Below, piece after piece: positions 29,844-37,520 of a stretch of 47,947 bases of DNA. The position numbers and the translations under genes are program-made. The DNA comes from a virus: IMG/VR virus record IMGVR_UViG_3300020129_000191, positions 1 to 47,947 of that record; one strand, 5' to 3'. Within the stretch, counting starts at the first letter, position 1. Each line of letters begins with the position of its first letter. A model generated the notes under the pieces. It saw nothing but the letters and a program-made list of their open reading frames with translations. It did not search any database and was not told the origin of the DNA.

Positions 29844-30497
29844 ATGCGCAATCTCTTGCTCGCCGCCACCGCCGTCGGTCTCGCCGCCGCCACGCTGCCG
29901 GCGCAGGCTGCACAGATCATCAGCTTCGGTCAGGTCTCGCCGCTCAACACGGTGACCGCCACCGCCAATGGCGCCGGCACCGCCACGACGATCTCGATCG
30001 GCGACGCGGCGGTGTTGATCGACCAGCTTTTCGGCGCGGTGACTCCACCAGCCATCGCGGCGTTCATGGACCTGTCGGCGACTTCGATCGACGCCGCCGT
30101 CCCGGTCGGCCCGGCGCTGCTTCAGCACTATTCCGGGTCGTTCTGCATCTCGTCGGCGGTAGGCTGCGGCGGCACGGTGGACCTGCAAGGCACCTTCAGC
30201 GACGCGGCGTTCGGGCTGACCGGCGGCTCGCAGCTTTCGGTGAACGTCTCCAATCCGCCTGACACGCTGAGCCTGTCGTCCGGCGTGATCCCGGCCGGCG
30301 CGCTGCAAGCTCCGTCGAGCTTCACCCTGTCGATGTCGAATATCGGCGGCCTGTCGCTCGACAACGCCACCATCGGTTCCTTCACTTCGTCGTTCTCCGG
30401 CGTGGCCAATGCGGCGGCGGTGCCCGAGCCGATGTCGATGGCGCTGCTTGGTGTTGGCGTGCTCGGCCTCGGGCTGGTCCGGCGTCGGCGCGCCTGA
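29844..30497 (+). CDS. Secreted PEP-CTERM protein (exosortase substrate)
   Basis: 217 residues. Signal peptide 1-22 (MRNLLLAATAVGLAAATLPA, cleavage after AQA), a low-complexity Ser/Ala/Thr/Gly-rich mature part with one possible disulfide (FCISSAVGCGG), then the sorting tail: VPEP at 193-196, a hydrophobic span MALLGVGVLGLGLV and RRRRA. Host exosortase/EpsH systems recognise such tails and deliver the protein to the cell surface. No exosortase gene is in the window, so host machinery would be used. GGAGGA precedes the ATG. It is followed by the shared terminator. Confidence 0.92.
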   Translation: MRNLLLAATAVGLAAATLPAQAAQIISFGQVSPLNTVTATANGAGTATTISIGDAAVLIDQLFGAVTPPAIAAFMDLSATSIDAAVPVGPALLQHYSGSFCISSAVGCGGTVDLQGTFSDAAFGLTGGSQLSVNVSNPPDTLSLSSGVIPAGALQAPSSFTLSMSNIGGLSLDNATIGSFTSSFSGVANAAAVPEPMSMALLGVGVLGLGLVRRRRA

Positions 30498-30501
30498 CAA
30501 G

Positions 30502-30539
30502 AAAAAACCCCCGGCATGGGGCCGGGGGCTAGTGTTTTC
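30502..30539. terminator. Bidirectional intrinsic terminator
   Basis: CCCCCGGC (30508-30515), loop ATGGG, GCCGGGGG (30521-30528), with six A on the left and TTTT on the right. Read leftward it is followed by TTTTTTC, so it ends the tail operon, and rightward it ends the PEP-CTERM transcript. Confidence 0.92.
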
Positions 30540-30585
30540 GTGTTCGGTAACAAGGGGCCGCTATAGCACGCGCGGTCAGACCCTG

Positions 30586-30795
30586 TCACGCATCGACGGC
30601 GCCGTTGGCGCGCGGGCGGGGCGGCTCACCCATCGGCGGGATCGCGCCCCCTCCCTGCATCTGTGAGGCCGCCTGCTGACGCAGGTCGTTGATCAGGTCC
30701 GCCACTTCGACGAACGGGCGCTGACCAATGATCGACAGGATCATGTTCGCCTTGTCGATCGGCACGACCCAAGTGATCTCTGGCTCTCGCGGCAT
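30586..30795 (-). CDS. Small phage protein, last gene of the tail operon
   Basis: 69 residues (MPREPEITWVVPIDKANMIL, SIIGQRPFVEVADLINDLRQ), with AGGAG 5 bases upstream of the ATG. The predicted strand-helix order with a Gly/Pro-rich tail recurs in short proteins encoded at fibre loci; no family named. It overlaps another open frame (see next entry). Confidence 0.78.
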   Translation of the reverse strand: MPREPEITWVVPIDKANMILSIIGQRPFVEVADLINDLRQQAASQMQGGGAIPPMGEPPRPRANGAVDA

Positions 30796-30958
30796 GGTGT
30801 CTCCTGTGCTGTTCCATGGCTATCTGCTCGGCCGTCTCGATCTTCGGCGGCGGCTCGACGGGCTTCTGCCAGGGATGGTTGATGATCACCAGTGGCGGTG
30901 CCGGCTTCGGCATCGCCTTGGTGTCGGTGGGCGGGGTCGCCACACGGCTATCCGACAT
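30626..30958 (-). CDS. Overlapping open frame after the fibre gene; only the N-terminal part looks coding
   Basis: Starts at the ATG at 30958 inside the fibre stop region. The first 50 residues (MSDSRVATPPTDTKAMPKPA, HPWQKPVEPPPKIETAEQIA) have natural composition; the remainder, which overlaps the 30795 gene by 170 bases, is Arg/Asp/Gly/His-rich as expected of an out-of-frame reading. Either a frameshift joins it to the downstream gene or it is a worn remnant. Confidence 0.4.
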   Translation of the reverse strand: MSDSRVATPPTDTKAMPKPAPPLVIINHPWQKPVEPPPKIETAEQIAMEQHRRHHAARARDHLGRADRQGEHDPVDHWSAPVRRSGGPDQRPASAGGLTDAGRGRDPADG

Positions 30959-32819
30959 GCTTCTGCTCCAACTGTTTGACGCGGCGGAACAGGGCACCGA
31001 TCAGCGCCAGCGGATCGACGAATAGTTCTTCGCCCAGTTCGCCGCCAAAACGCTGCCGCGCATCGGGGATCGCGTCGAGTTCTTCATCGGTGAGACCGGC
31101 ATTCCGCGCCTGATAGTTGGGCGCCCAAATCCGCACGCTGCTGGCCCACCCATCCTCGGCGACGCGGCCGAGCACCTGGGTCGGCTGGCCGGCGCCATCC
31201 ATCGATCCCCACATCATCGCGTTGCTGACCCAGTGGCCAAACGCGCGCCCGTTGGCCTGCGACCAGATCGTGATGCCGGAATTGCCGGGGCTGGTCACGA
31301 TCAGCGAGCCATTGTTGATCCGCGCTATGCCGCCGACGTTCAGGTCGAGGCCGCACGCCATATTGCCCGAGACGCTAAGCCCGCCGAGCCACAGCGTGCC
31401 GCTGATCGCGGCATTGCCGTTGGCGGTCAAATCCGCGTCGGTGTGAATCGCGCCGGTGGCGTAGATGCCGCCACCGCTGCCCAGCGTCAGGCCGCCCCAC
31501 AGCCCCATCGCGCCGTTGTTGTCGATCATCATGTGCGCGGCGATCGGATTGCCGAGGCCGTCGCAGTTGCCGATGTAGAGGCCGTTTGGATTGGCCCAGA
31601 AGCCCACGCAGACGCCGCCGTCGGTGGAGTATGCCGAGACGGAAGGCGCGCCTACGGACGACGACAGCAACCGTCCGCCAGCCGCGTGCATGCTGCCCGA
31701 CGTGGTGAGGTTGGCGCCGGCATCGAGTTGCATCGTCGTGCCGCCGTAGCACGACCACAGCCGCAGCCCGCTTTGGCCGTCCCAAGCGTCATACCAGCTT
31801 CCGGCCCATTGCCTGAACCTGTAGCGCCCATCAGTGAAATTCGCGAAGTCGCCGAGATTGGCGAAGTAGACGCTGGAGCGGCAGAAGATCGTCGAGTCCA
31901 CCACGAGGGTAGACGCGATGGAGAGCGGCCCGGTCAGCGCGCCGCCGGTCAGCGGCAGATAGCCGGCGAACTCGCCCTCGACGCCTTGCAGGTTTGCCCT
32001 GACCCAATCGACCATGGCGATCTGGCCGACGGCGTTGCCGTCCACCGCCGCGCTCAGCCATGTGCCGTCCCAGCCGAGCGCGTAGTGATGCGCCGCCCAG
32101 ATGCCGCCGAGGCCACTGAAGGCGACGCCGGTGCCACCCACGCCGAGCGTGCCGGTCATCACGCCGCCGGCGACCGGCACATAGGGCATCAGCCCACCGC
32201 CCACCGTCGGCGGCGAGGCGAAATCGACCACACCGGAGGCGCGGTTGATCGACAGCGCGGTGCCGAGGAACTGACCGGCGTCGTTGAACCGATTAATGGT
32301 GAGGTTGCTGCCGGCGTTGGCGCCGGTCTCCGGCGTGTTGGTCGGCAGCAGCAGCATCCACCGCGCCGAGCCGTTGGTCTGGCCCATGATCACGCCGTTC
32401 CTGCCGGCTTGGCGGTTCAGCGTGACCCAGCCATCACCCGCGCCGGAGTTCAGCGACAGATGCGTCGCGTCGATGTTGAGCGTGCCGGTCAGCGTGCCGC
32501 CGGTCAGCGGCAGATAGCCGGTGCCGACCGAGCCGATGGCGACGTTGTGGACAGCGAGGCGGAAGTTGGTCTGCAACGTCGCCAGCCCAGCCGGCGTGCC
32601 ATCGTCGAGCGCGTCGAATGTGGTCTCGGTGTTGATGAAGCTGCCGAGCATCGACGCCACGATCGACGCCTGCCGCCAGACTTTGTTCAGTTGCAGCGAC
32701 GCGGCTGTGCCGGTCTGGAAGCCGAGCAATCGTGCGGCGAACGCGGCATCGGCGTATTCCGCCTGCGTCATCACGTTCGCCGCCGGGTCGGCCGCGAAGG
32801 GAAGGAAGTCGTTTGCCAT
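30948..32819 (-). CDS. Tail fibre protein
   Basis: 623 residues. After an N-terminal baseplate-binding helical region (MANDFLPFAADPAANVMTQA) there are phage fibre collar repeats of the type YLPLTGGTLTG near residues 100 and 288 and PVAGGVMTGTL near 215, alternating with Gly/Ser/Asn-rich strands of a trimeric beta fibre, and a C-terminal DPLALIGALFRRVKQLEQKH helix like those ending S74-chaperone-type fibres. It binds the host surface. TAAGGA precedes the ATG; it follows DUF2612 as expected. Confidence 0.9.
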   Translation of the reverse strand: MANDFLPFAADPAANVMTQAEYADAAFAARLLGFQTGTAASLQLNKVWRQASIVASMLGSFINTETTFDALDDGTPAGLATLQTNFRLAVHNVAIGSVGTGYLPLTGGTLTGTLNIDATHLSLNSGAGDGWVTLNRQAGRNGVIMGQTNGSARWMLLLPTNTPETGANAGSNLTINRFNDAGQFLGTALSINRASGVVDFASPPTVGGGLMPYVPVAGGVMTGTLGVGGTGVAFSGLGGIWAAHHYALGWDGTWLSAAVDGNAVGQIAMVDWVRANLQGVEGEFAGYLPLTGGALTGPLSIASTLVVDSTIFCRSSVYFANLGDFANFTDGRYRFRQWAGSWYDAWDGQSGLRLWSCYGGTTMQLDAGANLTTSGSMHAAGGRLLSSSVGAPSVSAYSTDGGVCVGFWANPNGLYIGNCDGLGNPIAAHMMIDNNGAMGLWGGLTLGSGGGIYATGAIHTDADLTANGNAAISGTLWLGGLSVSGNMACGLDLNVGGIARINNGSLIVTSPGNSGITIWSQANGRAFGHWVSNAMMWGSMDGAGQPTQVLGRVAEDGWASSVRIWAPNYQARNAGLTDEELDAIPDARQRFGGELGEELFVDPLALIGALFRRVKQLEQKHVG

Positions 32820-32831
32820 CCGGCGGGTTCC

Positions 32832-33515
32832 TTATACGGTCAGAATGACGACTCCCCACGCGGCTTCATCGAAGCCGCCCATGGGTCCGCCGGGTGAGAG
32901 CGCCACGTCGAACGCGAAGATCGGCTCGCTTGGCACGGTGGTTTCGATGAAATCGACGCGCACGCCGGATGGCTTCAGCGGGAAATCCTGCTCAAGCACG
33001 CCGAGCATCAGGCTGGACAGCCAGACCGCCGGGCAGATGACCTCCATCGCCATCAGACCGGTCGGCACGTCGCCACGGTCGTTGATCGCCACGCCAGGAA
33101 ACACCGCGTCGAACGCATCGGCGATCGATGGCAGCGTGCCGTCCCAACTATTGGCGATTGCCTGTAGCTTCAGAACGGCGCGGTAGGTCTCATCGTCGAG
33201 CGCGCTGATGCCGTCGGCGCTGTCGTATAGACCCTGCCAGAACCCCTGATCGAAGCCGACGCGCTGATCGGGCAGATCGAAGCTGAAGTAGACCCCGGTG
33301 ATCGGCTGCTTGATGTAGCGCGTGCGGCCGATCCACTGGCCCACCATGTCAAGCTGCACGCCGACCGCCGTGTCGAGATCGAAGTCGGCAGTGAGCTTGG
33401 CCAGCATCTGCTGGCTATCGACCAGCGGCTGAATCAGCGCCGCGACCGTGTTGACGAAACGCGGCTTGTCGGAGTGCCAGCTTGTGATCAGGCTGAGATA
33501 TTCGGAAAGGGTCAT
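32832..33515 (-). CDS. DUF2612 baseplate/tail protein
   Basis: 227 residues. Contains LDTAVGVQLDMVGQWIGRTR then DDETYRAVLKLQAIANSWDG and SIADAFDAVFPGVAINDRGD, the signature of DUF2612, the tail-protein-I-like component that links baseplate wedge to fibre in myophages with simple baseplates. AAGGAC upstream of its ATG lies within the first codons of the divergent small gene at 33520. Confidence 0.92.
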   Translation of the reverse strand: MTLSEYLSLITSWHSDKPRFVNTVAALIQPLVDSQQMLAKLTADFDLDTAVGVQLDMVGQWIGRTRYIKQPITGVYFSFDLPDQRVGFDQGFWQGLYDSADGISALDDETYRAVLKLQAIANSWDGTLPSIADAFDAVFPGVAINDRGDVPTGLMAMEVICPAVWLSSLMLGVLEQDFPLKPSGVRVDFIETTVPSEPIFAFDVALSPGGPMGGFDEAAWGVVILTV

Positions 33516-33519
33516 CGAA

Positions 33520-33735
33520 ATGTCCTTGGGCGATCTACCTCACAGCGTTTGGTCTGGCACCTTCCGGGTCTACGGCACGACGCTGCGCTGCCACGTTCTC
33601 TCCGACGGTCAGCGGGTGATCGATGCTGATGATGTCGAGCGGCTGTTCGCCGGGATGGGCGATGGCGCAGGCGGCGCGCCGGAAGAACTCGCGGAGTTGA
33701 CGGAATTCATCCGCTGGCAGCGCGGCGGCCGGTGA
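33520..33735 (+). CDS. Small plus-strand gene inside the tail operon, unknown
   Basis: 71 residues: MSLGDLPHSVWSGTFRVYGT, then LRCHVLSDGQRVIDADDVER. The strands and a conserved-looking HVLSDGQRVIDAD are typical of a small phage protein family of unknown role. It starts 5 bases from the divergent DUF2612 start and converges on the J gene, so it is transcribed against the late operon, presumably at another time. Confidence 0.75.
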   Translation: MSLGDLPHSVWSGTFRVYGTTLRCHVLSDGQRVIDADDVERLFAGMGDGAGGAPEELAELTEFIRWQRGGR

Positions 33736-33749
33736 TTGCCGGCGGGCTT

Positions 33750-34967
33750 TTAGGCGACCGTGATCACAACATCCACCGAACTGCATTGCGCGACTTGGCC
33801 GATGCTGATCGGGATGTTCGCGGCAGCGTAGGCCGCGCCGGCGGCGTCGGGCGGCGTGCCGACTATCATTGCGGTTATATCGTAAGTGTTGCCGGCGCCC
33901 GGCATCGGCGCGCCGGTCGCGTCGCACAGATTGGCGGGCAGCCAGAGCTTCGAATAGATGACATCCTCGCCTGAGCCGAGCGCGTTGATGTAGGTGGCGA
34001 CGGTGTCCTGAATGGCGGTCGCCACCAAGCTGGAATAACCCGGCTTCGCGGTCAGCGTGATGGCGACGCCGATCTGCACCACCGCCGGGATGAAGAAGCC
34101 GATGTCGTGCGGCAGCCCGTAGATGTCCTCGACGGTCTCGCGCGTCGTGCCGTAGGTGAAGCATCCCGGCGTCTTCTTCCGCAGGATCGTCTCGCAGATC
34201 GTCACCGCGTCGCCGCCCTGCACCACCATGGCAATCGAGTGCGGCGGCAAGGTCGTCACCGGATCGACCGCGTCGGTGTCGTTCTCGTAGGGCACGCAGT
34301 TCTGCACGCCGGGCACCGCCATGACCGCGCCGACGATGCCCTCAAGCACGGTCTGCGCCGGGATCGCAGTCGATCGGCTCTGCCGGATACGCAATTCGGC
34401 ATCGCTCTCGACCGGCGCGCCGGGTTCCGCCGCCTCGATATTGGTGGCGGTCTGCCAGCCGCGCGTGACGGTGAGGATGCGCGCGATGTCGCCCGGTGAG
34501 GCGGTGACGGCGCCCAGCGTCTGGCAGGTCGCGGTGACGATGATCTGGCCCTCGGGCGGGATCGTCACGCTCACCGGCAGCGCCCAATTGTTGCCCGGCG
34601 TGTCCTGCACCACGCCACGGCTGATCACCGTGCCGGCGGTGCCGATGATCATCATGGGCGCGGTGGAATTGGTCGGCAGTTGCCGCGCCAGCCCGTTGAT
34701 CTTGACCATCGACGACAGGCCGATGCCCTGCGCGGTCGAGGGGCTGAAGGAATTGTAGACCGCGACGGCGGCGCTGTTCGCGTCGGAGATGGCGAGCGCG
34801 AAAATGCCGATCAGTTGCCCGTCCTGGCTGTCGTTCGACACCACGATGTCGGCGCCGTAGATCGCTTGGAACTGCCCGGTCAGGAACGCCAGGATATCGG
34901 CGTAGCTCGGCGCGTGGATGCCGGTCGCATCGACATAGGCTGCCGTGGGAGAGACCGTGCCTGACAT
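33750..34967 (-). CDS. Baseplate J-like wedge protein
   Basis: 405 residues. DILAFLTGQFQAIYGADIVV near the N-terminus, SNDSQDGQLIGIFALAISDA and VYNSFSPSTAQGIGLSSMVK, then VTRGWQTATNIEAAEPGAPV and ESDAELRIR in the middle are hallmarks of Mu gp47/P2 J baseplate proteins. It forms the wedge around the tail hub. Length is normal. Confidence 0.95.
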   Translation of the reverse strand: MSGTVSPTAAYVDATGIHAPSYADILAFLTGQFQAIYGADIVVSNDSQDGQLIGIFALAISDANSAAVAVYNSFSPSTAQGIGLSSMVKINGLARQLPTNSTAPMMIIGTAGTVISRGVVQDTPGNNWALPVSVTIPPEGQIIVTATCQTLGAVTASPGDIARILTVTRGWQTATNIEAAEPGAPVESDAELRIRQSRSTAIPAQTVLEGIVGAVMAVPGVQNCVPYENDTDAVDPVTTLPPHSIAMVVQGGDAVTICETILRKKTPGCFTYGTTRETVEDIYGLPHDIGFFIPAVVQIGVAITLTAKPGYSSLVATAIQDTVATYINALGSGEDVIYSKLWLPANLCDATGAPMPGAGNTYDITAMIVGTPPDAAGAAYAAANIPISIGQVAQCSSVDVVITVA

Positions 34968-35435
34968 TCACCACACCCCGGAATCGATGGACACGCGGAA
35001 ATTCTGGATATCGGTGATCGGCCCGACGGTCAGGTCGGCGGGCGAGGCGGACACCACGGTGCCGGGACCGCCCTGGATTCCGACATAGATCGCCCGCATC
35101 GCCGGTGGCCCGGCGGCAGCCGCAGGAAGCGCCAGGGAGGCCGGCAGCCGGCCGGGCGGGACAAAGGCCAGCGGCAGCACGAAGCGCTCTGGTGGGCGCG
35201 CTGGTGGCGTTGGCGCTGGCAGCCGCAGGCTTGGCGCTGACGGCAGCGGAGCGGCCGGCCTCGGCATCTCACGCCGGGGCGTCGCCGGGCGCGCCAGGAC
35301 GCGCAGGGCGGGCGGGATCAGCCGATGGCGAGGCGCCACACGCAGCGAGGGAGGAAACACCTTTGCTACGGCCGGCTGTGGCGCCCCCATTCGCCGCCGG
35401 CGGGGAGGCGTCGGGCGGGCGATGGTCACCGCCAT
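34968..35435 (-). CDS. Pro/Arg-rich baseplate-associated protein
   Basis: 155 residues. The first 115 are Pro/Arg/Ala-rich and probably unstructured (ARPTPPRRRRMGAPQPAVAK); the last 35 (TVVSASPADLTVGPITDIQN) resemble the end of the protein encoded just upstream (SMTRADLTEGPQSDVTDFVI), as if that terminal element had been duplicated. TGATG overlap with the upstream gene; nearly abuts the J gene. Role unknown, likely minor structural. Confidence 0.7.
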   Translation of the reverse strand: MAVTIARPTPPRRRRMGAPQPAVAKVFPPSLRVAPRHRLIPPALRVLARPATPRREMPRPAAPLPSAPSLRLPAPTPPARPPERFVLPLAFVPPGRLPASLALPAAAAGPPAMRAIYVGIQGGPGTVVSASPADLTVGPITDIQNFRVSIDSGVW

Positions 35436-35959
35436 CAGAACCGCCCTGGATCGAGACGTTGGATCACGAAGTCGGTGACGTCGCTCTGCGGCCCTTCCGT
35501 CAGGTCGGCCCGCGTCATGCTGACCGGCGCGTCCCTGGCGCCGGTGACCCCTAGCAGGCGCGCGCCGGCCCCTGGCGCCGGTGGCAGCGGCGGCACCTCG
35601 GCGGGCAGCTTGCCGGCGGCCAGCGCCGCCTGCCCGAAGATTGTGTCGAGCACCATCGCCGCCGACCATGAGCGGGTCAGCGGATCGACCAGCGAGCCAT
35701 AGCGGGTGATCTGCTGCACGCCGACGGTGTTGCGCACGCGGTCGCGCACCACGATGTCGCGGGTCGCCTGCGTCCGCTCGCCGAGCACTTCGGTGACCCA
35801 TGGCGTGCCGTCAGAGGCGTCGTAGAACCACTCGCCCAAGCTCAGGCGCAGCCGGGTCAGCGCCGACTGCGCGACGCCCTCCGGCTGATTGATCCAGAAG
35901 TTCGCCAGACCATGGCCGAACGTCATGTCGCCATTCTCGTCGAGCCGGCGCACCCTCAT
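35435..35959 (-). CDS. Baseplate wedge protein (Mu gp46 / gp25-like)
   Basis: 174 residues. MRVRRLDENGDMTFGHGLAN, then LTRLRLSLGEWFYDASDGTP and RDIVVRDRVRNTVGVQQITR follow the gp46/W-like pattern of proteins that start sheath assembly at the baseplate. A Pro/Ala-rich linker and an ADLTEGPQSD element extend the C-terminus beyond the usual length. ATGA overlap with the 27-residue gene upstream. Confidence 0.88.
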   Translation of the reverse strand: MRVRRLDENGDMTFGHGLANFWINQPEGVAQSALTRLRLSLGEWFYDASDGTPWVTEVLGERTQATRDIVVRDRVRNTVGVQQITRYGSLVDPLTRSWSAAMVLDTIFGQAALAAGKLPAEVPPLPPAPGAGARLLGVTGARDAPVSMTRADLTEGPQSDVTDFVIQRLDPGRF

Positions 35960-36039
35960 CGGCGCGGCATCCGGAACGCGGCGGAGAGCGCGGCGCGCAC
36001 CGCCTTGCAGCCCTTGCAGCCGCGATACACCGGTCTCAC
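35956..36039 (-). CDS. 27-residue CxxC protein
   Basis: MRPVYRGCKGCKAVRAALSA begins it. GTG start overlapping the spike stop (GTGA) and stop overlapping the next start (ATGA), so it fits exactly between two baseplate genes. One CxxC pair in a very basic peptide. The perfect coupling is the main evidence that it is translated. Confidence 0.65.
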   Translation of the reverse strand: MRPVYRGCKGCKAVRAALSAAFRMPRR

Positions 36040-36728
36040 GCCGTGCCCGGTGTCGGCGGCGCGTTGTTGCCGGAGTGATGGTGCCGCGACAGCGTGACGT
36101 GGCTCGCGCCCATCCTTGCCGTGATCTCGCCCGAACATTCGATGTTCCCGGTCACTGTTACCGTCGGGCAGTCGAGCACGACCGCCGACGTGGTCTTCAG
36201 GGTCAGCCTGCCGGTGCCGCTGTCCAGATCGACAAACGACGTGCCGTCATCGCTGCGAAGCTGCACCGTGTTCGGGCTGACATTGCTCAGCTTGTTGGCC
36301 TGCGAGCGCACACCGACCAGCGCGAAGCAGTCATTGATGTCGTGCATGCGGTAGTCCATCGGTTGCTGCACGCCGCCATGCTGATGCCATGCGTCGATGT
36401 TGCGCTCGGAGAAGATCACCAGACATTCGTCGCCGACCTTGACCGGGAAGGTCAGCGTGTGACCGCCGCCGCCGGGGAAGTGCACCGGCACGTCGGTGAC
36501 CGGATGGATGGCCATCGGCTCAAGCGTGCCATCGACGTTGCGATTGACCGCCTGCAAGCCCAACTGCACGGACGCGGTCATGGTCTCCGGATCATAGCTG
36601 ACGATGTGTCCGGGCTGCGCGGTGTGGATTTGCGCCTGCCGGCCGTCGAGATGCGTCTGAATCGTCTCGATGTTGTCGGCGTGGCGTTGCCGCCATTCCA
36701 GCGGCCCGGCGGTCGGCGTGTCGCTCAT
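36036..36728 (-). CDS. Baseplate spike protein (Gp138 N-terminal / gpV-like)
   Basis: 230 residues. The OB-fold part QPGHIVSYDPETMTASVQLG, DVPVHFPGGGGHTLTFPVKV, GDECLVIFSERNIDAW is that of Gp138/gpV spikes; the remainder is a short beta-helix (TVTVTGNIECSGEITARMGA) ending in the HxH-type tip region VTLSRHHHSGNNAPPTPGTA, where His residues may hold a metal. It forms the needle that pierces the outer membrane. Shine-Dalgarno AAGGATG lies only a few bases from the inserted HNH gene. Confidence 0.93.
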   Translation of the reverse strand: MSDTPTAGPLEWRQRHADNIETIQTHLDGRQAQIHTAQPGHIVSYDPETMTASVQLGLQAVNRNVDGTLEPMAIHPVTDVPVHFPGGGGHTLTFPVKVGDECLVIFSERNIDAWHQHGGVQQPMDYRMHDINDCFALVGVRSQANKLSNVSPNTVQLRSDDGTSFVDLDSGTGRLTLKTTSAVVLDCPTVTVTGNIECSGEITARMGASHVTLSRHHHSGNNAPPTPGTA

Positions 36729-36761
36729 GGCGCCATCCTTACGTGTATGCTACGGTCCAGC

Positions 36762-37187
36762 ATGGCAACCACCCACGGAATGAAAGGCACCAGAACCTAC
36801 CAGTCATGGTGGAGTATGTTCGCTCGATGTCGTCACAACCCGTGGTATGTGGAGCGAGGCATCACCGTCTGCAAACGGTGGTCATCCTTCGAGAATTTCT
36901 TCGCCGACATGGGCGAGCGTCCTGATGGCCTCACGCTTGAACGTAAGAACAACAGAGGAAACTACACACCGAAGAATTGCCGTTGGGCCACGATGGGTGA
37001 GCAGTGCCGCAACAGGCGTAGCAACATCTGGATCATCTACAAAGGCCAGCGCCTGTGTTGCCTAGATGCGTGCGCCGCCGCAGGGATCAGTTACAACACC
37101 GTGAAAAGTCGCTTCTACAGAGGACGATCTACCACACAGCAAGAGGCGTTTAACTTCACTTTGTTACGGAAACACAACCCAGTATAA
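36762..37187 (+). CDS. HNH homing endonuclease
   Basis: 141 residues. N-terminal HNH-type motifs: HGMKGTRTYQSWWSMFARCR, YVERGITVCKRWSSFENFFA, DMGERPDGLTLERKNNRGNY, TPKNCRWATMGEQCRNRR. The C-terminal KGQRLCCLDACAAAGISYNT is a NUMOD-like DNA-binding helix-turn-helix. Such free-standing enzymes cut genomes lacking them and spread by repair. It lies on the opposite strand between the plug and spike genes, overlaps the end of the plug gene by 24 bases and has visibly lower G+C than its surroundings, all signs of insertion. An ATG at 36747 is an alternative start. Confidence 0.92.
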   Translation: MATTHGMKGTRTYQSWWSMFARCRHNPWYVERGITVCKRWSSFENFFADMGERPDGLTLERKNNRGNYTPKNCRWATMGEQCRNRRSNIWIIYKGQRLCCLDACAAAGISYNTVKSRFYRGRSTTQQEAFNFTLLRKHNPV

Positions 37188-37520
37188 ATGCGACCCCGAG
37201 CCGAGGTTGGCGAAGCTCGGCACGGCATCCGGTATGCCCTCCGAGACCACCACCAGATGGCCGCCGAGATTGAGATAGGCGAATTGCCCGAGCAGGTCTG
37301 CGCCGGTGACCAGCGGGATGCCGCAGACCAGCGGATTGCCGGATTGATCGGCGATGTCGAGCGTCCAGCCGCAGCCGCCAGCCGTCGCGGGATCGGCCGC
37401 GCGATACTGAAACGTCATGGTGTAGCGCGCCGCAGGACCCGGCACGCCAGCCTCCGTCGGCACGGTGATCGCGAAGCGCTGCGGCGAGCCGGACAGCGGG
37501 ATTTCGTAGAAGCTCGGCAT
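37164..37520 (-). CDS. Baseplate plug-like protein (Pam3 gp18 / DUF6983 type)
   Basis: 118 residues. MPSFYEIPLSGSPQRFAITV, GCGWTLDIADQSGNPLVCGI, PLVTGADLLGQFAYLNLGGH and PSFANLGSGSHLYWVV match the small beta-sandwich plug protein of simple myophage baseplates. It lies between the Dit-like and spike genes as in Pam3-type phages. Its last codons overlap the end of the HNH gene, showing that the insertion replaced or rebuilt the 3' end without losing function. Confidence 0.85.
   Translation of the reverse strand: MPSFYEIPLSGSPQRFAITVPTEAGVPGPAARYTMTFQYRAADPATAGGCGWTLDIADQSGNPLVCGIPLVTGADLLGQFAYLNLGGHLVVVSEGIPDAVPSFANLGSGSHLYWVVFP

Noticed and set aside
30948-32897. Long plus-strand frame of 554 codons over the tail fibre gene
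   Set aside because: It is the antisense reading of a Gly/Ala/Thr-rich fibre gene, with Arg/Ala/His-rich composition, no ribosome site, and no resemblance to a protein.
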